A stretch of 64,000 nucleotides of DNA from NCBI RefSeq assembly GCF_001310815.1, contig NZ_BAZK01000004.1:1-64000 (forward strand), given 5' to 3'. Of the stretch, positions 37,255 through 47,277 are shown piece after piece (within the stretch, counting starts at the first letter, position 1; every line of letters starts with the position of its first letter). Source of the stretch: Pseudovibrio denitrificans JCM 12308. GTDB lineage: Bacteria > Pseudomonadota > Alphaproteobacteria > Rhizobiales > Stappiaceae. The notes below the pieces were generated by a model. It was not told the DNA's origin. It saw only the letters and a program-made list of their open reading frames with translations, and did not search any database. The position numbers and the translations under genes were made by a program.

Positions 37255-38643
37255 ATGTTCTGGACTTACGCTGCCCTTCTTCTACTGGTCTTCGTAGCCG
37301 CTAACGTCTATGGACGCTTCCGGGCTCTGCAGGTCGCTGGTCACCAGCTTTCCGTGCTTCACTCCCGGCCAACTTACCACGGTGGGTATCTGGCAATCCT
37401 GTCCACACTTCCGGCATTTGTGCTCCTGATTGCATGGGCAGTCGTTGAGCCGCGCATGCTGGACATGATGGTCATCAGCGCCAACGCCGAGGTGATTGAA
37501 GGACTATCCAAACCAGAACTTCAGGCATTCCTGCGCGATGCCCGTGCTATCGCATTCGGCGGCATTGTTGCCTTCTCCGATGCTGGCAAGGAGCAAGCTG
37601 CTGAGGTGTTCGCCTCGCTCGCTCAAACCTCCTTTGTGCTTAAATCAGTTCTCATGGTTGGCCTCGTGCTTGGCGGCCTTTGGTACGGCAACCGTGCCAT
37701 TCGCCCCACAATGCGGGCTCGCCATTTTGTAGAGCGCACCGTCATGGGATTGCTGATCCTGTGTTCTGCTGTTGCGATCTTCACCACCATCGGCATCGTG
37801 CTCTCACTGATCTTTGAAAGCCTGATGTTCTTCCGCCAGATCCCAATTCTGGACTTTGTCTTCGGCACCCACTGGAGCCCGCAAAGCGCGTTTGAAGGCG
37901 CAGGTGCAGAACACGGCGAAGCAAACACCAAGATCTTCGGCGCAATCCCGCTTCTGGTCGGCACCATGCTGATCACCGCAATCGCGATCATCGTGGCCGC
38001 ACCAATCGGCTTGCTCTCAGCGATTTACCTCTCTGACTATGCAAGCACACCAGTGCGCGCCATCGCAAAGCCGGTATTGGAAATTCTGGCTGGTATCCCA
38101 ACAGTGGTCTACGGCTTCTTCGCTGCGCTCACCGTGGCACCGTTCATTCGTGGATGGGGCGAAAGCATCGGCCTGTCAGTCAGCTCAGAAAGTGCACTGG
38201 CCGCTGGCCTTGTCATGGGCATCATGATCATCCCGTTCGTCTCCTCCCTTTCTGATGATGTGATCAACGCGGTGCCTCAGTCTCTGCGTGATGGCTCTGC
38301 GGGCCTTGGGGCAACCAAGTCCGAAACCATCCGCCGTGTGGTTCTGCCGGCAGCCCTGCCGGGCATCGTCTCGGCGCTGATCCTCGCCATCTCCCGCGCC
38401 ATTGGCGAAACCATGATCGTGGTGATGGCAGCAGGCCTTGCCGCCAACATGACAGTGAACCCACTGGAAGCAGTAACAACCGTGACCGTGCAGATCGTCA
38501 CCTTGCTGGTCGGTGACCAGGAGTTTGACAGCGCGAAAACACTCGCAGCATTTGCTCTCGGTCTTCTCCTCTTCTGCATCACACTTGCTCTGAACATCTT
38601 CGCTCTGCGCGTCGTGAAGAAATATAGGGAACAGTATGATTGA
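37255..38643 (+). CDS. pstC: phosphate ABC transporter permease PstC
   Basis: This is an inner-membrane subunit of the Pst phosphate importer, 462 residues. The long alphaproteobacterial form has an N-terminal pair of helices with an intervening periplasmic loop (about residues 60-120) before the permease core. The core shows PIGLLSAIYLSDYAS, GIPTVVYGFFAAL and the EAA loop GSAGLGATKSETIRRVVLPAALPGI. It overlaps pstA by eight bases. Confidence 0.95.
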   Translation: MFWTYAALLLLVFVAANVYGRFRALQVAGHQLSVLHSRPTYHGGYLAILSTLPAFVLLIAWAVVEPRMLDMMVISANAEVIEGLSKPELQAFLRDARAIAFGGIVAFSDAGKEQAAEVFASLAQTSFVLKSVLMVGLVLGGLWYGNRAIRPTMRARHFVERTVMGLLILCSAVAIFTTIGIVLSLIFESLMFFRQIPILDFVFGTHWSPQSAFEGAGAEHGEANTKIFGAIPLLVGTMLITAIAIIVAAPIGLLSAIYLSDYASTPVRAIAKPVLEILAGIPTVVYGFFAALTVAPFIRGWGESIGLSVSSESALAAGLVMGIMIIPFVSSLSDDVINAVPQSLRDGSAGLGATKSETIRRVVLPAALPGIVSALILAISRAIGETMIVVMAAGLAANMTVNPLEAVTTVTVQIVTLLVGDQEFDSAKTLAAFALGLLLFCITLALNIFALRVVKKYREQYD

Positions 38644-40483
38644 TATCGCTCAGGACACTGCCGGTTCCGCAATTGGCGGACGTGTCAAAGGCATTCCTTC
38701 CGGCGTCCATACGACAGACGAAGCTCGCAAGCGCCTGAAAAAGCGCTACAGCATGGAAGCGCGCTTCAAGGCTTACGGCATCGGTGCTATTGCAATGGCC
38801 GCAACCTTTCTGGTTCTGCTGCTCTTCACAATTGTCGGCACTGGCTTGCCAGCCTTCACCTACAACTACGTGAGCGTGCCGCTAAACCTGAGTTCTGAAA
38901 AGGTTGATCCTGCCAATCCGGCAGGCGCCAGCTACAATAAGATCATCCGCGATGGTCTGAAGGCTGAGCTGCCATTTGCATCCGACCGCAAAAACCGCCG
39001 CGTGCTGTACTCGCTGGTGTCCTCCGGCGCCAACGTCATCCTGCAAAAGCAGGTGGTCGCCGACACATCCATGTTGGGTGGAACTGGCCCGGTCGCCATC
39101 CCACTCTCTGACTTTGCTGACCTTTATGTCAAAGGCCTGATCACGCAGAAAAACGAGATCACCACAACAAGCGCAGCAACTGTTTCCGGAACCGAAGGGC
39201 AGGTGACCATCACCGCCGAGAAACCGGAGTTCGGTGCGCTCATCGCGGCGCTCAAGTCTTACTACGAGAACGAAGTCACACTGCTTTCTGACAAGATTGA
39301 AGCCCGTGGCCGTTCTGAAGTCAGCGTCAACACCAAGATCACAGGCCTCGAAACCCGCCTGAAAAGTGAAAAAGATCCGCTGGTCGTACAGCGTCTGACT
39401 GCTGAAGTTGAGAGCAACAGAGAAGCGCTTGAGAAAATCAAGTCCACTCTGGAAACCCGAAAAGCTGAACTGGCAGTATTGCAAGGCCATCTCGCCAATA
39501 TTGAAAATGGCGGCACGCTCAACAACAAGATGCCAAGCTTCTTTGTGAACGTGAATGGCGGCACCATCAAAGCGGAGAAAGTAACGCCAACCAGCGTCTC
39601 CGGCACCGCCTTCATCCCGCTCAGCTCCGATGCAGCCGTCGCTGCTGGCCAGTGGGGCGTTGAAGAGTTGGAAACACCGGAAAGCTTCCGTAAGTTCTCC
39701 GACAAAGAAATCGCCTACACGGACTATCTGGTCTCCAAAGGCACCATCGAGAACCAGTGGAACTCCATCTTCTTCAAATCCGGTGCAAGCCGTGAGCCTG
39801 AGATGGCTGGTATCTGGGGCGCAGCTGTTGGTTCCTTCTGGACCATGCTCGTTACCTTGTCTCTGTCGTTCCCGATTGGTGTGGCCGCTGCGATTTATCT
39901 GGAAGAGTTCGCGCCTAAGAACCGCTGGACCCACCTGATTGAGGTGAACATCAACAACCTGGCAGCGGTTCCATCCATTGTCTTCGGTCTGCTCGGTCTG
40001 GCGGTGTTCCTCAACGTCTTCGGATTGCCGAGATCCGCGCCGGTCGTCGGCGGTATGGTGCTGGCGCTTATGACCCTGCCAACCATCATCATCGCCTCCC
40101 GCGCAGCGCTTCAGGCTGTGCCGCCAAGCATCCGCGAAGCTGCACTGGGTGTTGGAGCTTCTCGCTTGCAGGCTGTGTTCCACCATGTGCTGCCACTGGC
40201 AATGCCGGGCATCCTGACAGGAACCATCATCGGCATGGCGCAGGCTCTGGGCGAAACCGCACCGCTTCTCATGATCGGTATGGTGGCTTTCATCGTCGAC
40301 ATCCCGGCAAACCCGGTTGATCCATCGACCGTGCTGCCGGTTCAGATCTTCATGTGGGCAGACTTCCCCGAACCGGCCTTCCAGCAGAAAACCTCTGCCG
40401 CGATCATGGTGCTGCTCGGCTTCCTGATCTCGATGAATGCAATCGCAATCGTCCTACGTAAACGTTTTGAGCGCCGCTGGTGA
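38636..40483 (+). CDS. pstA: phosphate ABC transporter permease PstA with large periplasmic domain
   Basis: This is the second Pst permease, 615 residues, well above the 280-450 usual for PstA. TM1 is at about 46-68, followed by a region of about 330 residues that is periplasmic by topology (72-398), the DUF3333-like part typical of alphaproteobacterial PstA. Here it includes a long predicted coiled coil at about 200-290. The permease core follows, with [31 protein letters not shown] and [21 protein letters not shown]. It starts inside the pstC stop region. Confidence 0.94.
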   Translation: MIDIAQDTAGSAIGGRVKGIPSGVHTTDEARKRLKKRYSMEARFKAYGIGAIAMAATFLVLLLFTIVGTGLPAFTYNYVSVPLNLSSEKVDPANPAGASYNKIIRDGLKAELPFASDRKNRRVLYSLVSSGANVILQKQVVADTSMLGGTGPVAIPLSDFADLYVKGLITQKNEITTTSAATVSGTEGQVTITAEKPEFGALIAALKSYYENEVTLLSDKIEARGRSEVSVNTKITGLETRLKSEKDPLVVQRLTAEVESNREALEKIKSTLETRKAELAVLQGHLANIENGGTLNNKMPSFFVNVNGGTIKAEKVTPTSVSGTAFIPLSSDAAVAAGQWGVEELETPESFRKFSDKEIAYTDYLVSKGTIENQWNSIFFKSGASREPEMAGIWGAAVGSFWTMLVTLSLSFPIGVAAAIYLEEFAPKNRWTHLIEVNINNLAAVPSIVFGLLGLAVFLNVFGLPRSAPVVGGMVLALMTLPTIIIASRAALQAVPPSIREAALGVGASRLQAVFHHVLPLAMPGILTGTIIGMAQALGETAPLLMIGMVAFIVDIPANPVDPSTVLPVQIFMWADFPEPAFQQKTSAAIMVLLGFLISMNAIAIVLRKRFERRW

Positions 40484-40499
40484 TTTGAAAGGCAAGATC

Positions 40500-41339
40500 A
40501 TGGCATTGGAAATGACCACAGACACCGAGAGTGCAATGGATACAACAATAAGTGCCCCTCCAGCCGTATCCGCTGAAGGCGAAACGCTCAAAATGCGTGG
40601 CCGTGATGTAAAAGTGTTTTACGGCGACAAGCAGGCTCTGCATGGCGTGGATCTGGATGTGCGCAAAAATCAGGTGACCGCACTGATCGGCCCGTCCGGT
40701 TGCGGCAAGTCCACCTTCCTGCGCTGCCTCAACCGCATGAACGACACCATCGACATCTGCCGCGTGGAAGGTGATATCCTTCTCGACAACGATGATGTCT
40801 ATGACCCACGCATTGATGTGGTGGAACTGCGGGCCCGTGTTGGCATGGTGTTCCAGAAGCCAAACCCGTTCCCGAAGTCCATCTTCGAGAACGTGGCTTA
40901 CGGCCCACGCATTCACGGTCTGGCACAAAGCAAGGCCGATCTGGAAGAGATCGTCGCCAGCTCCCTGCAGCGCGCCGGTCTGTTTGAGGAAGTGAAAGAC
41001 CGTCTGGATGAGCCGGGAACCGGCCTCTCCGGTGGTCAGCAGCAGCGTTTGTGCATCGCGCGCGCAATCGCAGTGTCTCCGGAAGTGATCCTGATGGATG
41101 AGCCATGTTCCGCGCTCGACCCGATCGCCACCGCAAAAGTGGAAGAGCTGATCGACGAACTGCGCCAGAACTACACCATCGTGATCGTAACCCACTCCAT
41201 GCAGCAGGCGGCGCGTGTTTCGCAGCGCACTGCATTCTTCCACTTAGGAACACTGGTGGAAGAGGGTCTGACCAACGACATCTTCACCAACCCCAAAGAC
41301 CAGCGCACGCAGGATTACATCACTGGCCGTTTCGGTTAA
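40500..41339 (+). CDS. pstB: phosphate ABC transporter ATP-binding protein PstB
   Basis: This is the ATPase of the Pst importer, about 279 residues. Walker A is GPSGCGKST followed by [11 protein letters not shown] (a PstB hallmark), the Q-loop is [21 protein letters not shown], the signature LSGGQQQRL, Walker [14 protein letters not shown] and the switch THSMQQA. The ATG at 40500, preceded by AAAGG, is preferred over a start inside pstA. The N-terminal leader of about 30 residues is Thr/Ser/Pro-rich. Confidence 0.97.
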   Translation: MALEMTTDTESAMDTTISAPPAVSAEGETLKMRGRDVKVFYGDKQALHGVDLDVRKNQVTALIGPSGCGKSTFLRCLNRMNDTIDICRVEGDILLDNDDVYDPRIDVVELRARVGMVFQKPNPFPKSIFENVAYGPRIHGLAQSKADLEEIVASSLQRAGLFEEVKDRLDEPGTGLSGGQQQRLCIARAIAVSPEVILMDEPCSALDPIATAKVEELIDELRQNYTIVIVTHSMQQAARVSQRTAFFHLGTLVEEGLTNDIFTNPKDQRTQDYITGRFG

Positions 41340-41374
41340 GAATAATAGGCAAGGAGGTCTAAGGAGATCATCCG

Positions 41375-42079
41375 ATGAAAGATCATATCGTCTCGTCCTT
41401 CAATGAAGAACTGAAAGAGCTGGCCGGTCGTGTCGTCGAAATGGGCGGCCTCGCAGAAACGCTGGTACATGACGCCGTCAGCGCACTACTGAGACAGGAC
41501 CGCGAGCTCGCAACCCGCACCATTGCGGCGGACAGACGCCTCGACAACATGCAGGCCGAGCTGGAAGAGCTGTGCATCTCCGTGATTGCACGCCGCCAGC
41601 CAATGGCAAGCGACCTGCGCGACATCATCGCCGCTATGCGCATCTCCAACGATCTGGAGCGTGTTGGCGACATGGCCAAGAACATCGCCAAGCGGACACT
41701 GGCAATCGAGAGTGAGTTCAACAACAAACAGCTTGCTGTTGGTGTGGAGCATATGTCCGATCTGGCGTTGGAACAGCTCAAAGCGGTTCTCGATGCTTAC
41801 ACCTCTGGTGATCTGGAAGTCGTTCAGCGCGTGCATCTGCGCGATGATGAGGTCGATGCGCTGTATACCAGCCTGTTCCGTCAGCTACTCACCTACATGA
41901 TGGAAGATCCACGCTCCATCACCATGTGCGCCCACCTGCTGTTCTGCGCAAAGAACATTGAGCGCATCGGTGACCATGCGACCAACATTGCCGAGAACAT
42001 CTACTACATGATCTCCGGAAATCAGCTTCCGGCTGATCGCCCAAAAACGGACGAACTGGCAGACAGCAGCGCTGTCTGA
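41375..42079 (+). CDS. phoU: phosphate signalling protein PhoU
   Basis: PhoU links Pst transport to PhoR, repressing the Pho response when phosphate is plentiful. The 234-residue product is all-helical with two PhoU repeats, each with the metal-binding E/DxxxD pattern: ISNDLERVGDMAKNIA in the first and CAKNIERIGDHATNIAE in the second. A strong AAGGAG site lies upstream. It is part of the same plus-strand cluster. Confidence 0.97.
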   Translation: MKDHIVSSFNEELKELAGRVVEMGGLAETLVHDAVSALLRQDRELATRTIAADRRLDNMQAELEELCISVIARRQPMASDLRDIIAAMRISNDLERVGDMAKNIAKRTLAIESEFNNKQLAVGVEHMSDLALEQLKAVLDAYTSGDLEVVQRVHLRDDEVDALYTSLFRQLLTYMMEDPRSITMCAHLLFCAKNIERIGDHATNIAENIYYMISGNQLPADRPKTDELADSSAV

Positions 42080-42299
42080 GACGTGCCGCTCTCCGGGACG
42101 CTGCAAGCCCGGAAGGTGAACACGTTGAACAAGGTTTGGAGTGTCGGGTTCATTACGCGGCACTTCATGCGTCAAATCAGAGGGCGGCTTCGCGTTTCTG
42201 ATAAGAAAAGACGCAACTACAAAAGGTTAAAGTGGTTTACATGCACAGTGATGACGGTAAACTGCTTTATAACAGAAGGTGCAAAGAGAGCACTAGGGT

Positions 42300-42995
42300 A
42301 TGCCTAAGATACTGATTGTAGAAGACGAAGAACCCTTAAGCCTGCTGCTGAGATACAACCTCGAAGCGGAAGGCTACAATGTCGACGTATGCGCAAGAGG
42401 AGATGAGGCAGAACTCCTGCTGCAGGAAAGTCAGCCGGACCTGCTCTTGCTGGACTGGATGCTGCCCGGCCTCTCCGGTATCGAGCTTTGCCGCCGTCTT
42501 CGGGCACGTTCAGAAACCGAACGCATGCCAATCATCATGCTCACAGCGCGTGGGGAAGAGTCCGAACGCATCCGTGGGCTGGCAACCGGAGCCGATGATT
42601 ACGTCGTCAAACCTTTCTCCATTCCGGAGCTTATGGCCCGCGTGCGAGCGATCTTCCGCCGTGCATTGCCAGAAGTTGTCTCCACCATGCTCAAGTCCGG
42701 CGACATTGAGCTCGACCGCGAAACCCACCGCGTCCGCAGAACTGGCCGCGAAATCCACCTAGGCCCAACCGAATTCCGCCTGCTGGAGTTCCTCATGAGC
42801 GCCCCAGGCCGCGTCTACTCCCGCGAGCAACTGCTCGACGGCGTGTGGGGACACGATGTTTACGTGGATGAACGCACTGTCGACGTCCATGTGGGCCGCC
42901 TGCGCAAAGCCATCAACAAAGGCCGCATGAAAGACCCAATCCGCACCGTCCGCGGCGCCGGATACGCTTTCAACGACCAGTTTGCTGTCGGGTAA
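42300..42995 (+). CDS. phoB: phosphate regulon response regulator PhoB
   Basis: PhoB is an OmpR-family transcription factor activated by PhoR. The 231-residue product has a receiver domain with the acidic pair VEDEE, the phospho-accepting aspartate in LLLDWMLPG and the conserved lysine VKPFSIPEL. The winged-helix DNA-binding domain follows from about residue 135, with LGPTEFRLLEFLMSAPGRVYSREQLLDGVWG and RTVDVHVGRLRKAI. A 220-bp gap after phoU could hold a separate promoter; I see no gene in it. Confidence 0.96.
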   Translation: MPKILIVEDEEPLSLLLRYNLEAEGYNVDVCARGDEAELLLQESQPDLLLLDWMLPGLSGIELCRRLRARSETERMPIIMLTARGEESERIRGLATGADDYVVKPFSIPELMARVRAIFRRALPEVVSTMLKSGDIELDRETHRVRRTGREIHLGPTEFRLLEFLMSAPGRVYSREQLLDGVWGHDVYVDERTVDVHVGRLRKAINKGRMKDPIRTVRGAGYAFNDQFAVG

Positions 42996-43072
42996 TCGAT
43001 TTCTGCTATATGCGCATTGTGAAACTGCATCTCTGATCCGGAGGTGCAGACTAAAAACAATGCGGATAACAA

Positions 43073-43543
43073 ATGAAAATCAAGACGGTTGATAGAGCAA
43101 CCGCTCATATCTACGACAATCTCTGCCAGGCTTATGAGGCAGAGTTCTCGCCTCTCACGCACAAACAAGCCGACGCCAACGGTCTGTTCGCTAAGGACAC
43201 GCTGCTGGAAGGCAATATCACCGGCTATCTGGTGTACAGCGACGACCTTCCGGCAGGACTGGCGGCCATCAAGCAGGATGAGCACGCAGAGTTCGAAGTC
43301 TGCGAATTCTACGTTGTACCTTACTACCGACGACACAAGCTAGGCCTGCAGTTCGCCAGCGCGCTGTTTGATCAGATGCCCGGTAACTGGCAGATCAAGC
43401 AGATCGAAGGGGCTGACCACGCCACTGCCTTCTGGCGCGCAGTGGTGAATGACTACACTTCAGGCCACTATCAGGAAGACAGCTACAACGACCCGTACTG
43501 GGGCAATGTCACCCGCCAAACCTTCAGCGCTCAGAAGCACTAA
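43073..43543 (+). CDS. GNAT family acetyltransferase (COG5628-like)
   Basis: This is a 156-residue GNAT-fold protein. The core strand FEVCEFYVVPYYRRHKLGLQFASALF contains the acetyl-CoA-binding Y-R-R-x-x-x-G region. The C-terminal part (AFWRAVVNDYTSGHYQED) matches predicted acetyltransferases of COG5628. Substrate unknown. It is a single gene after phoB. Confidence 0.82.
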   Translation: MKIKTVDRATAHIYDNLCQAYEAEFSPLTHKQADANGLFAKDTLLEGNITGYLVYSDDLPAGLAAIKQDEHAEFEVCEFYVVPYYRRHKLGLQFASALFDQMPGNWQIKQIEGADHATAFWRAVVNDYTSGHYQEDSYNDPYWGNVTRQTFSAQKH

Positions 43544-43590
43544 ACGCAGTCACAGGCGGATAGTCGTTACATTACAGGCATCCAGACAGC

Positions 43591-43614
43591 AAAAAGCCGG
43601 GTACTGGACCCGGC
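43591..43614 (-). terminator. terminator of gcrA
   Basis: On the minus strand GCCGGGT pairs with ACCCGGC around a five-base loop and is followed by five T, 25 bp after the gcrA stop. Confidence 0.8.
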
Positions 43615-43639
43615 TCATAACGCTTGCTGTCAGTCTGTC

Positions 43640-44200
43640 TTAGCTGGCGCGGCGGTTGCGGCGGTCGCTGACTGGCTGATAGGCAATGCTGCGGTGATGC
43701 GCGCAATACGGTGTGCCTGCATCCGATTGACGACCGCAGAAGTAGAAGTCTTCAGAACCCGGATCGCCAATTGGCCACTTACAGGTGCGTTCGTTCAATG
43801 TCAGGATGGATGCGCGTTCGGAAACCGGAATAAAGATTTCTGCGACTGGGACGGGAGCGATTTCGGTCTCGATCGTTTCAATTGGCTCAACTTTAAGGGC
43901 GTTGGCGCCTGCCACTGTTGGCTGAACTTGTCGAGGAGTAGGAGAGGGAGCTGCTGCTGCGACCGCTTCGGTCACTGTTGGTTTAATTGGAGAAGCTGTT
44001 CTTGCCGCTGGGGCAGTTGCCTTTCTCGTCTTGGTTGCACCGCCCCCTGATTTAGCACGCCCTGAAAGCCCGAGCCGGTGAACCTTACCAATTACGGCAT
44101 TTCGGGTCACATTGCCTAGTTCTCCAGCGATCTGGCTTGCGCTTAACCCGTCTGCCCAAAGCTTGGTTAGTAACTCTACACGTTCTGCTGTCCAGCTCAT
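43640..44200 (-). CDS. gcrA: cell-cycle regulator GcrA
   Basis: GcrA is an alphaproteobacterial transcription factor that binds sigma70-RNA polymerase and responds to CcrM methylation at GANTC sites. The 186-residue product begins MSWTAERVELLTKLWADG, the hallmark helix-turn-helix N-terminus, followed by SASQIAGELGNVTRNAVIGKVHRLGL. A variable Ala/Pro/Thr linker leads to the conserved C-terminus CKWPIGDPGSEDFYFCG and PYCAHHRSIAYQP, which binds sigma70 domain 2. The ATG at 44200 was chosen because the family starts MSWT. Confidence 0.97.
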   Translation of the reverse strand: MSWTAERVELLTKLWADGLSASQIAGELGNVTRNAVIGKVHRLGLSGRAKSGGGATKTRKATAPAARTASPIKPTVTEAVAAAAPSPTPRQVQPTVAGANALKVEPIETIETEIAPVPVAEIFIPVSERASILTLNERTCKWPIGDPGSEDFYFCGRQSDAGTPYCAHHRSIAYQPVSDRRNRRAS

Positions 44201-44764
44201 TAAAGGCCCCCGTCTTCCTTCAGTGGCGCGCAAAACAGTATTCGCTCAGCTCGGACGTATCCGAATTTGCCGCTAACCTGAGCGTGTGTGCTTGCAGCGT
44301 TCAGTAACTACGAGATGGTGTATAACTCTTATCGCACAGTACTATATCGGCGTTCCTACGAGCAATAACCTCAAAGAATTGAGGTGGGGAAGACTCTGGT
44401 TTTCCCCAGAATTGCCGTACTACTACTTACCTATAACAGCCTTCTTGTGGTGGGAGAAGATTATCAATCTAAAGAATAGGAGCTGTTTGTTAAACCAAGT
44501 TCCACCGCATTCTTTCCAACACAAAGTAAGAGCTGATAGCGTTACCCCGTTGATATTTAATACATATATTTACCACTGAAAAACAACTAGTAAAAAACAC
44601 TAGTAAACTACAAATTGCAGTGCAGATGCACTCACCGAATGACACCTTCATATGACGCGGTACACGCTAGAGGTGTATTGAATAAACCTTAAGAGATATG
44701 GAAAAAAACTGGCCAGTGAAGAGGGGATTAGACCTCTACTCCACCATTTAAAAATGCCACAATG
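44201..44764. other. gcrA upstream region, no gene seen
   Basis: This is AT-rich, with no supported coding frame. It must contain the gcrA promoter. A CTCCACCA at about 44739-44746 looks like a tRNA 3' end but has no tRNA body upstream. Confidence 0.3.
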
Positions 44765-44967
44765 TGCCCTTCCTCAGGTAGCAGACCAACCAGAATGCTC
44801 CGATAGGAAGAGCAAAAAGCCGGCTGCCCATTCCTGAACAGGAGTAAGGTATTGCTGGCAATACGTGTTATTGACTGCCCTGAGGGAACGCGGTTTATAT
44901 GTCGCTTCCCTTACAACCGGACACCTTCGGGTGTTGAATGAAGCGCCAGATGGCGTTTTTTGTTTTT
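44765..44967 (+). ncRNA. structured RNA region (leader or sRNA) upstream of argD
   Basis: This looks like a folded RNA. TTCCTCAGG...GCAG at about 44770-44785 can pair with CTGCCCTGAGGGAA at about 44876-44889, enclosing hairpins GCTC/GAGC and GTATTGC/GCAATAC. A UUCG-tetraloop hairpin (ACACC-TTCG-GGTGT, 44921-44934) and an intrinsic terminator follow, 50 bp before argD. It is either a small RNA or an attenuating leader for arginine biosynthesis genes. I cannot match it to a known riboswitch class. Confidence 0.45.
44941..44967 (+). terminator. intrinsic terminator upstream of argD
   Basis: AAGCGCC pairs with GGCGTTT around AGAT; the stem runs into TTTTTTGTTTTT. It lies 50 bp before the argD start. 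Confidence 0.75.
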
Positions 44968-45017
44968 GTAGCAACCAAGATTTTTGAGCCCAGAGCTCAA
45001 TCCATGAGGAGTGAGAA

Positions 45018-46220
45018 ATGACGACTTCGTCGCTAATGCAGACTTATGCACGTTCAGACCTGGCGTTTGAGCGTGGGGAAGGTGTCTGGCTTTATGCGGC
45101 TGATGGTCGACGATACATGGATTGTGCCTCGGGTATCGCCGTCTCCGGCTTGGGTCATGCGCACCCAAAGCTCGTTGAGGCGCTCAAGTCTCAGGCTGAA
45201 AAGCTGTGGCACGTCACCAACCTCTACACCATTCCAGAGGGTGAGAAGCTCGCAAAGCTGCTGACAGACAACACCTTTGCTGACGTTGTGTTCTTTACCA
45301 ACTCCGGTACGGAAGCAACTGAAGGTGCCATGAAGGCAGCGCGTCGCTACCACTTTGCCAAGGGCAACCCGGAAAAGAACCGCATCATCACCTTTGAAAA
45401 TGCGTTCCACGGCAGAACCATGGCAGCTCTGGCTGCTGGTGGTCAGCAAAAGTATCTGGAAGGCTTCGGTCCTGCACCAGAAGGCTTTGATCAGGTGCCA
45501 GCTGGCGATCTGGAAGCAGTCAAAAAGATTGTTGGCCCGGAAACCGCAGCCATCATGCTGGAGCCTGTTCAGGGCGAAGGCGGCATCCGCTCCATGGATC
45601 CGGCTTTCCTGAAAGGCCTGCGTGAGATCTGTGATGAAAACGACTTGCTGCTGATCTATGACGAGATCCAGACCGGCGTTGGTCGTACCGGCAAGCTCTT
45701 TGCCCACGAATGGGCTGGTGTTGCACCAGACCTGATGGCGATTGCAAAAGGCATCGGCGGTGGCTTCCCGATGGGGGCGTTCCTCGCAACCAACGAAGCA
45801 GCCAGTGGCATGGTGCCGGGCGTGCATGGCACCACATTCGGCGGCAACCCGCTGGCGATGGCTGTCGGCACCGCTGTTATGGAAACCGTTCTGGAGCCGG
45901 GCTTTCTGGAAGCTGTTCAGGAAAAAGGCCTGATGCTGAAGCAAAAGCTTGCCTGCATTGTAGACCAGCACGGCGACGTGTTTGAGCTGGTGCGCGGTGA
46001 GGGCCTGATGCTTGGCCTCAAATGTAAGGTTCCAAACACCCAGCTGCTGGTTCACATGCGTAATAATGGCTTGCTGCCGGTTGGTGCGGGAGACAACGTG
46101 CTCCGCATTATGCCGCCAATGACCATCACCGCTGAAGAAATTGACGTGCTCGCCCAGAAAATTGAAGCCGCTGCTGCGGACATGGAAAACGAGCTGAAAA
46201 CTGCCGAGACTGCCAAATGA
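45018..46220 (+). CDS. argD: acetylornithine/succinylornithine aminotransferase
   Basis: ArgD converts N-acetylglutamate semialdehyde to N-acetylornithine in arginine synthesis and can act on succinyldiaminopimelate for lysine. The 400-residue PLP enzyme (class III) has [18 protein letters not shown], the FHGRTMAAL motif, [12 protein letters not shown] with the ring-binding Asp, and the Schiff-base lysine in [16 protein letters not shown], then [23 protein letters not shown] precedes the ATG. Its stop overlaps argF. Confidence 0.96.
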   Translation: MTTSSLMQTYARSDLAFERGEGVWLYAADGRRYMDCASGIAVSGLGHAHPKLVEALKSQAEKLWHVTNLYTIPEGEKLAKLLTDNTFADVVFFTNSGTEATEGAMKAARRYHFAKGNPEKNRIITFENAFHGRTMAALAAGGQQKYLEGFGPAPEGFDQVPAGDLEAVKKIVGPETAAIMLEPVQGEGGIRSMDPAFLKGLREICDENDLLLIYDEIQTGVGRTGKLFAHEWAGVAPDLMAIAKGIGGGFPMGAFLATNEAASGMVPGVHGTTFGGNPLAMAVGTAVMETVLEPGFLEAVQEKGLMLKQKLACIVDQHGDVFELVRGEGLMLGLKCKVPNTQLLVHMRNNGLLPVGAGDNVLRIMPPMTITAEEIDVLAQKIEAAAADMENELKTAETAK

Positions 46221-47155
46221 CTACACTGACAAAACCACAGCACTTTCTCGATATCAGTGATTTTTCAAGTGACGAACTCCGTCACATCATGGATGTCTCC
46301 AAGCAGATCAAATCCACCCGCAATGGCGTTCATCGCGGGCAGGGGCCTCTGGCAGGCAAAGTGCTGGCCATGGTCTTCGAACAGCCATCCACCAGAACCC
46401 GCATCTCCTTTGATGTGGGCATGCGTGAGCTCGGCGGCGAAACCCTGATGCTGACCGGTGCAGAAATGCAGCTTGGTCGTGGCGAGTCCATTCCGGACAC
46501 CGCCCGCGTCCTGTCCCGCTTCGTCGACATGATCATGATCCGCATGCTGGACCATGATGCCGTCAGAGAGCTGGCGGAATATGCAACCGTGCCGGTCATC
46601 AATGGTTTGACTAAGATTTCACATCCTTGCCAGATCATGGCAGACATCATGACCTTCGAAGAACACCGCGGAAGCATTAAGGGTAAAACCGTTTCCTGGG
46701 TGGGTGACAGCAACAACGTTCTTTATTCCTGGATCGAAGCGGCATCCATATTTGACTTCAAAATTAACGTTGCCGCACCAAATGAACTGACAGTACCCCT
46801 TGAATGGATCGAAAAGGCCTATACATCCGGTGCTGAACTTTCAGTAACAGACGATCCGTTTGCTGCTGTTAAAAACAGTGATTGTGTTATCACCGACTGC
46901 TGGGTTTCCATGGGTGACAGCGATGCTGAAACCCGTCACAACATGCTGGCTGCCTATCAGGTGAACGAACGCCTGATGAGTGAAGCCAACGATTCAGCCC
47001 TGTTTATGCACTGCCTGCCTGCACATCGTGGGGAAGAAGTGACAAATGAGGTGATCGACGGCCCGCATTCTGTGGTATTCGACGAGGCAGAAAACCGACT
47101 CCACGCCCAAAAAGGCATTATGGCGTGGTGCATGGGTGCATCGCCTCAAGGATAA
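46217..47155 (+). CDS. argF: ornithine carbamoyltransferase
   Basis: OTCase makes citrulline from ornithine and carbamoyl phosphate. The 312-residue product has the carbamoyl-phosphate motif [10 protein letters not shown], the [11 protein letters not shown] signature, [11 protein letters not shown], and the ornithine-binding [11 protein letters not shown] near the C-terminus. It overlaps argD by four bases (ATGA), so the two are translationally coupled in the arginine pathway. A pair of palindromic repeats follows the stop. Confidence 0.97.
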   Translation: MTTLTKPQHFLDISDFSSDELRHIMDVSKQIKSTRNGVHRGQGPLAGKVLAMVFEQPSTRTRISFDVGMRELGGETLMLTGAEMQLGRGESIPDTARVLSRFVDMIMIRMLDHDAVRELAEYATVPVINGLTKISHPCQIMADIMTFEEHRGSIKGKTVSWVGDSNNVLYSWIEAASIFDFKINVAAPNELTVPLEWIEKAYTSGAELSVTDDPFAAVKNSDCVITDCWVSMGDSDAETRHNMLAAYQVNERLMSEANDSALFMHCLPAHRGEEVTNEVIDGPHSVVFDEAENRLHAQKGIMAWCMGASPQG

Positions 47156-47156
47156 A

Positions 47157-47267
47157 GCATATCGCTGAAAAGTGGCTGCTGGTTTTCAGGTAACGATATG
47201 CGCAAGCATAGTGCATATCGCTGAAAAGTGGTTGTCCGGTCTTCAGTTGAAGATATGCGCAAGGATA
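47157..47267. repeat. two tandem palindromic repeats (56-bp period) between argF and hslO
   Basis: Each unit begins GCATATCGCTGAAAAGTGG and ends GATATGCGCAAG, so GCATATC pairs with GATATGC; in the first copy the stem extends to GCATATCG/CGATATGC with inner TGAAAA/TTTTCA. Copies start at 47157 and 47213. The stems match well and the loops diverge. Confidence 0.8.
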
Positions 47268-47277
47268 AAAGAACAAG

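Noticed and set aside
42083..42307. 74-codon frame between phoU and phoB
   Set aside because: Basic, low-conservation-looking sequence that overlaps the phoB start; no ribosome binding site.
44286..44579. 97-codon frame in the gcrA-argD gap
   Set aside because: AT-rich, unusual composition, no motif; more like non-coding promoter sequence.
44720..44746. Possible tRNA 3' end (CTCCACCA)
   Set aside because: No T-arm consensus or cloverleaf upstream.
47157..47267. CRISPR array
   Set aside because: Only two units; the units are palindromic hairpins with no spacer-repeat layout and no cas genes nearby.
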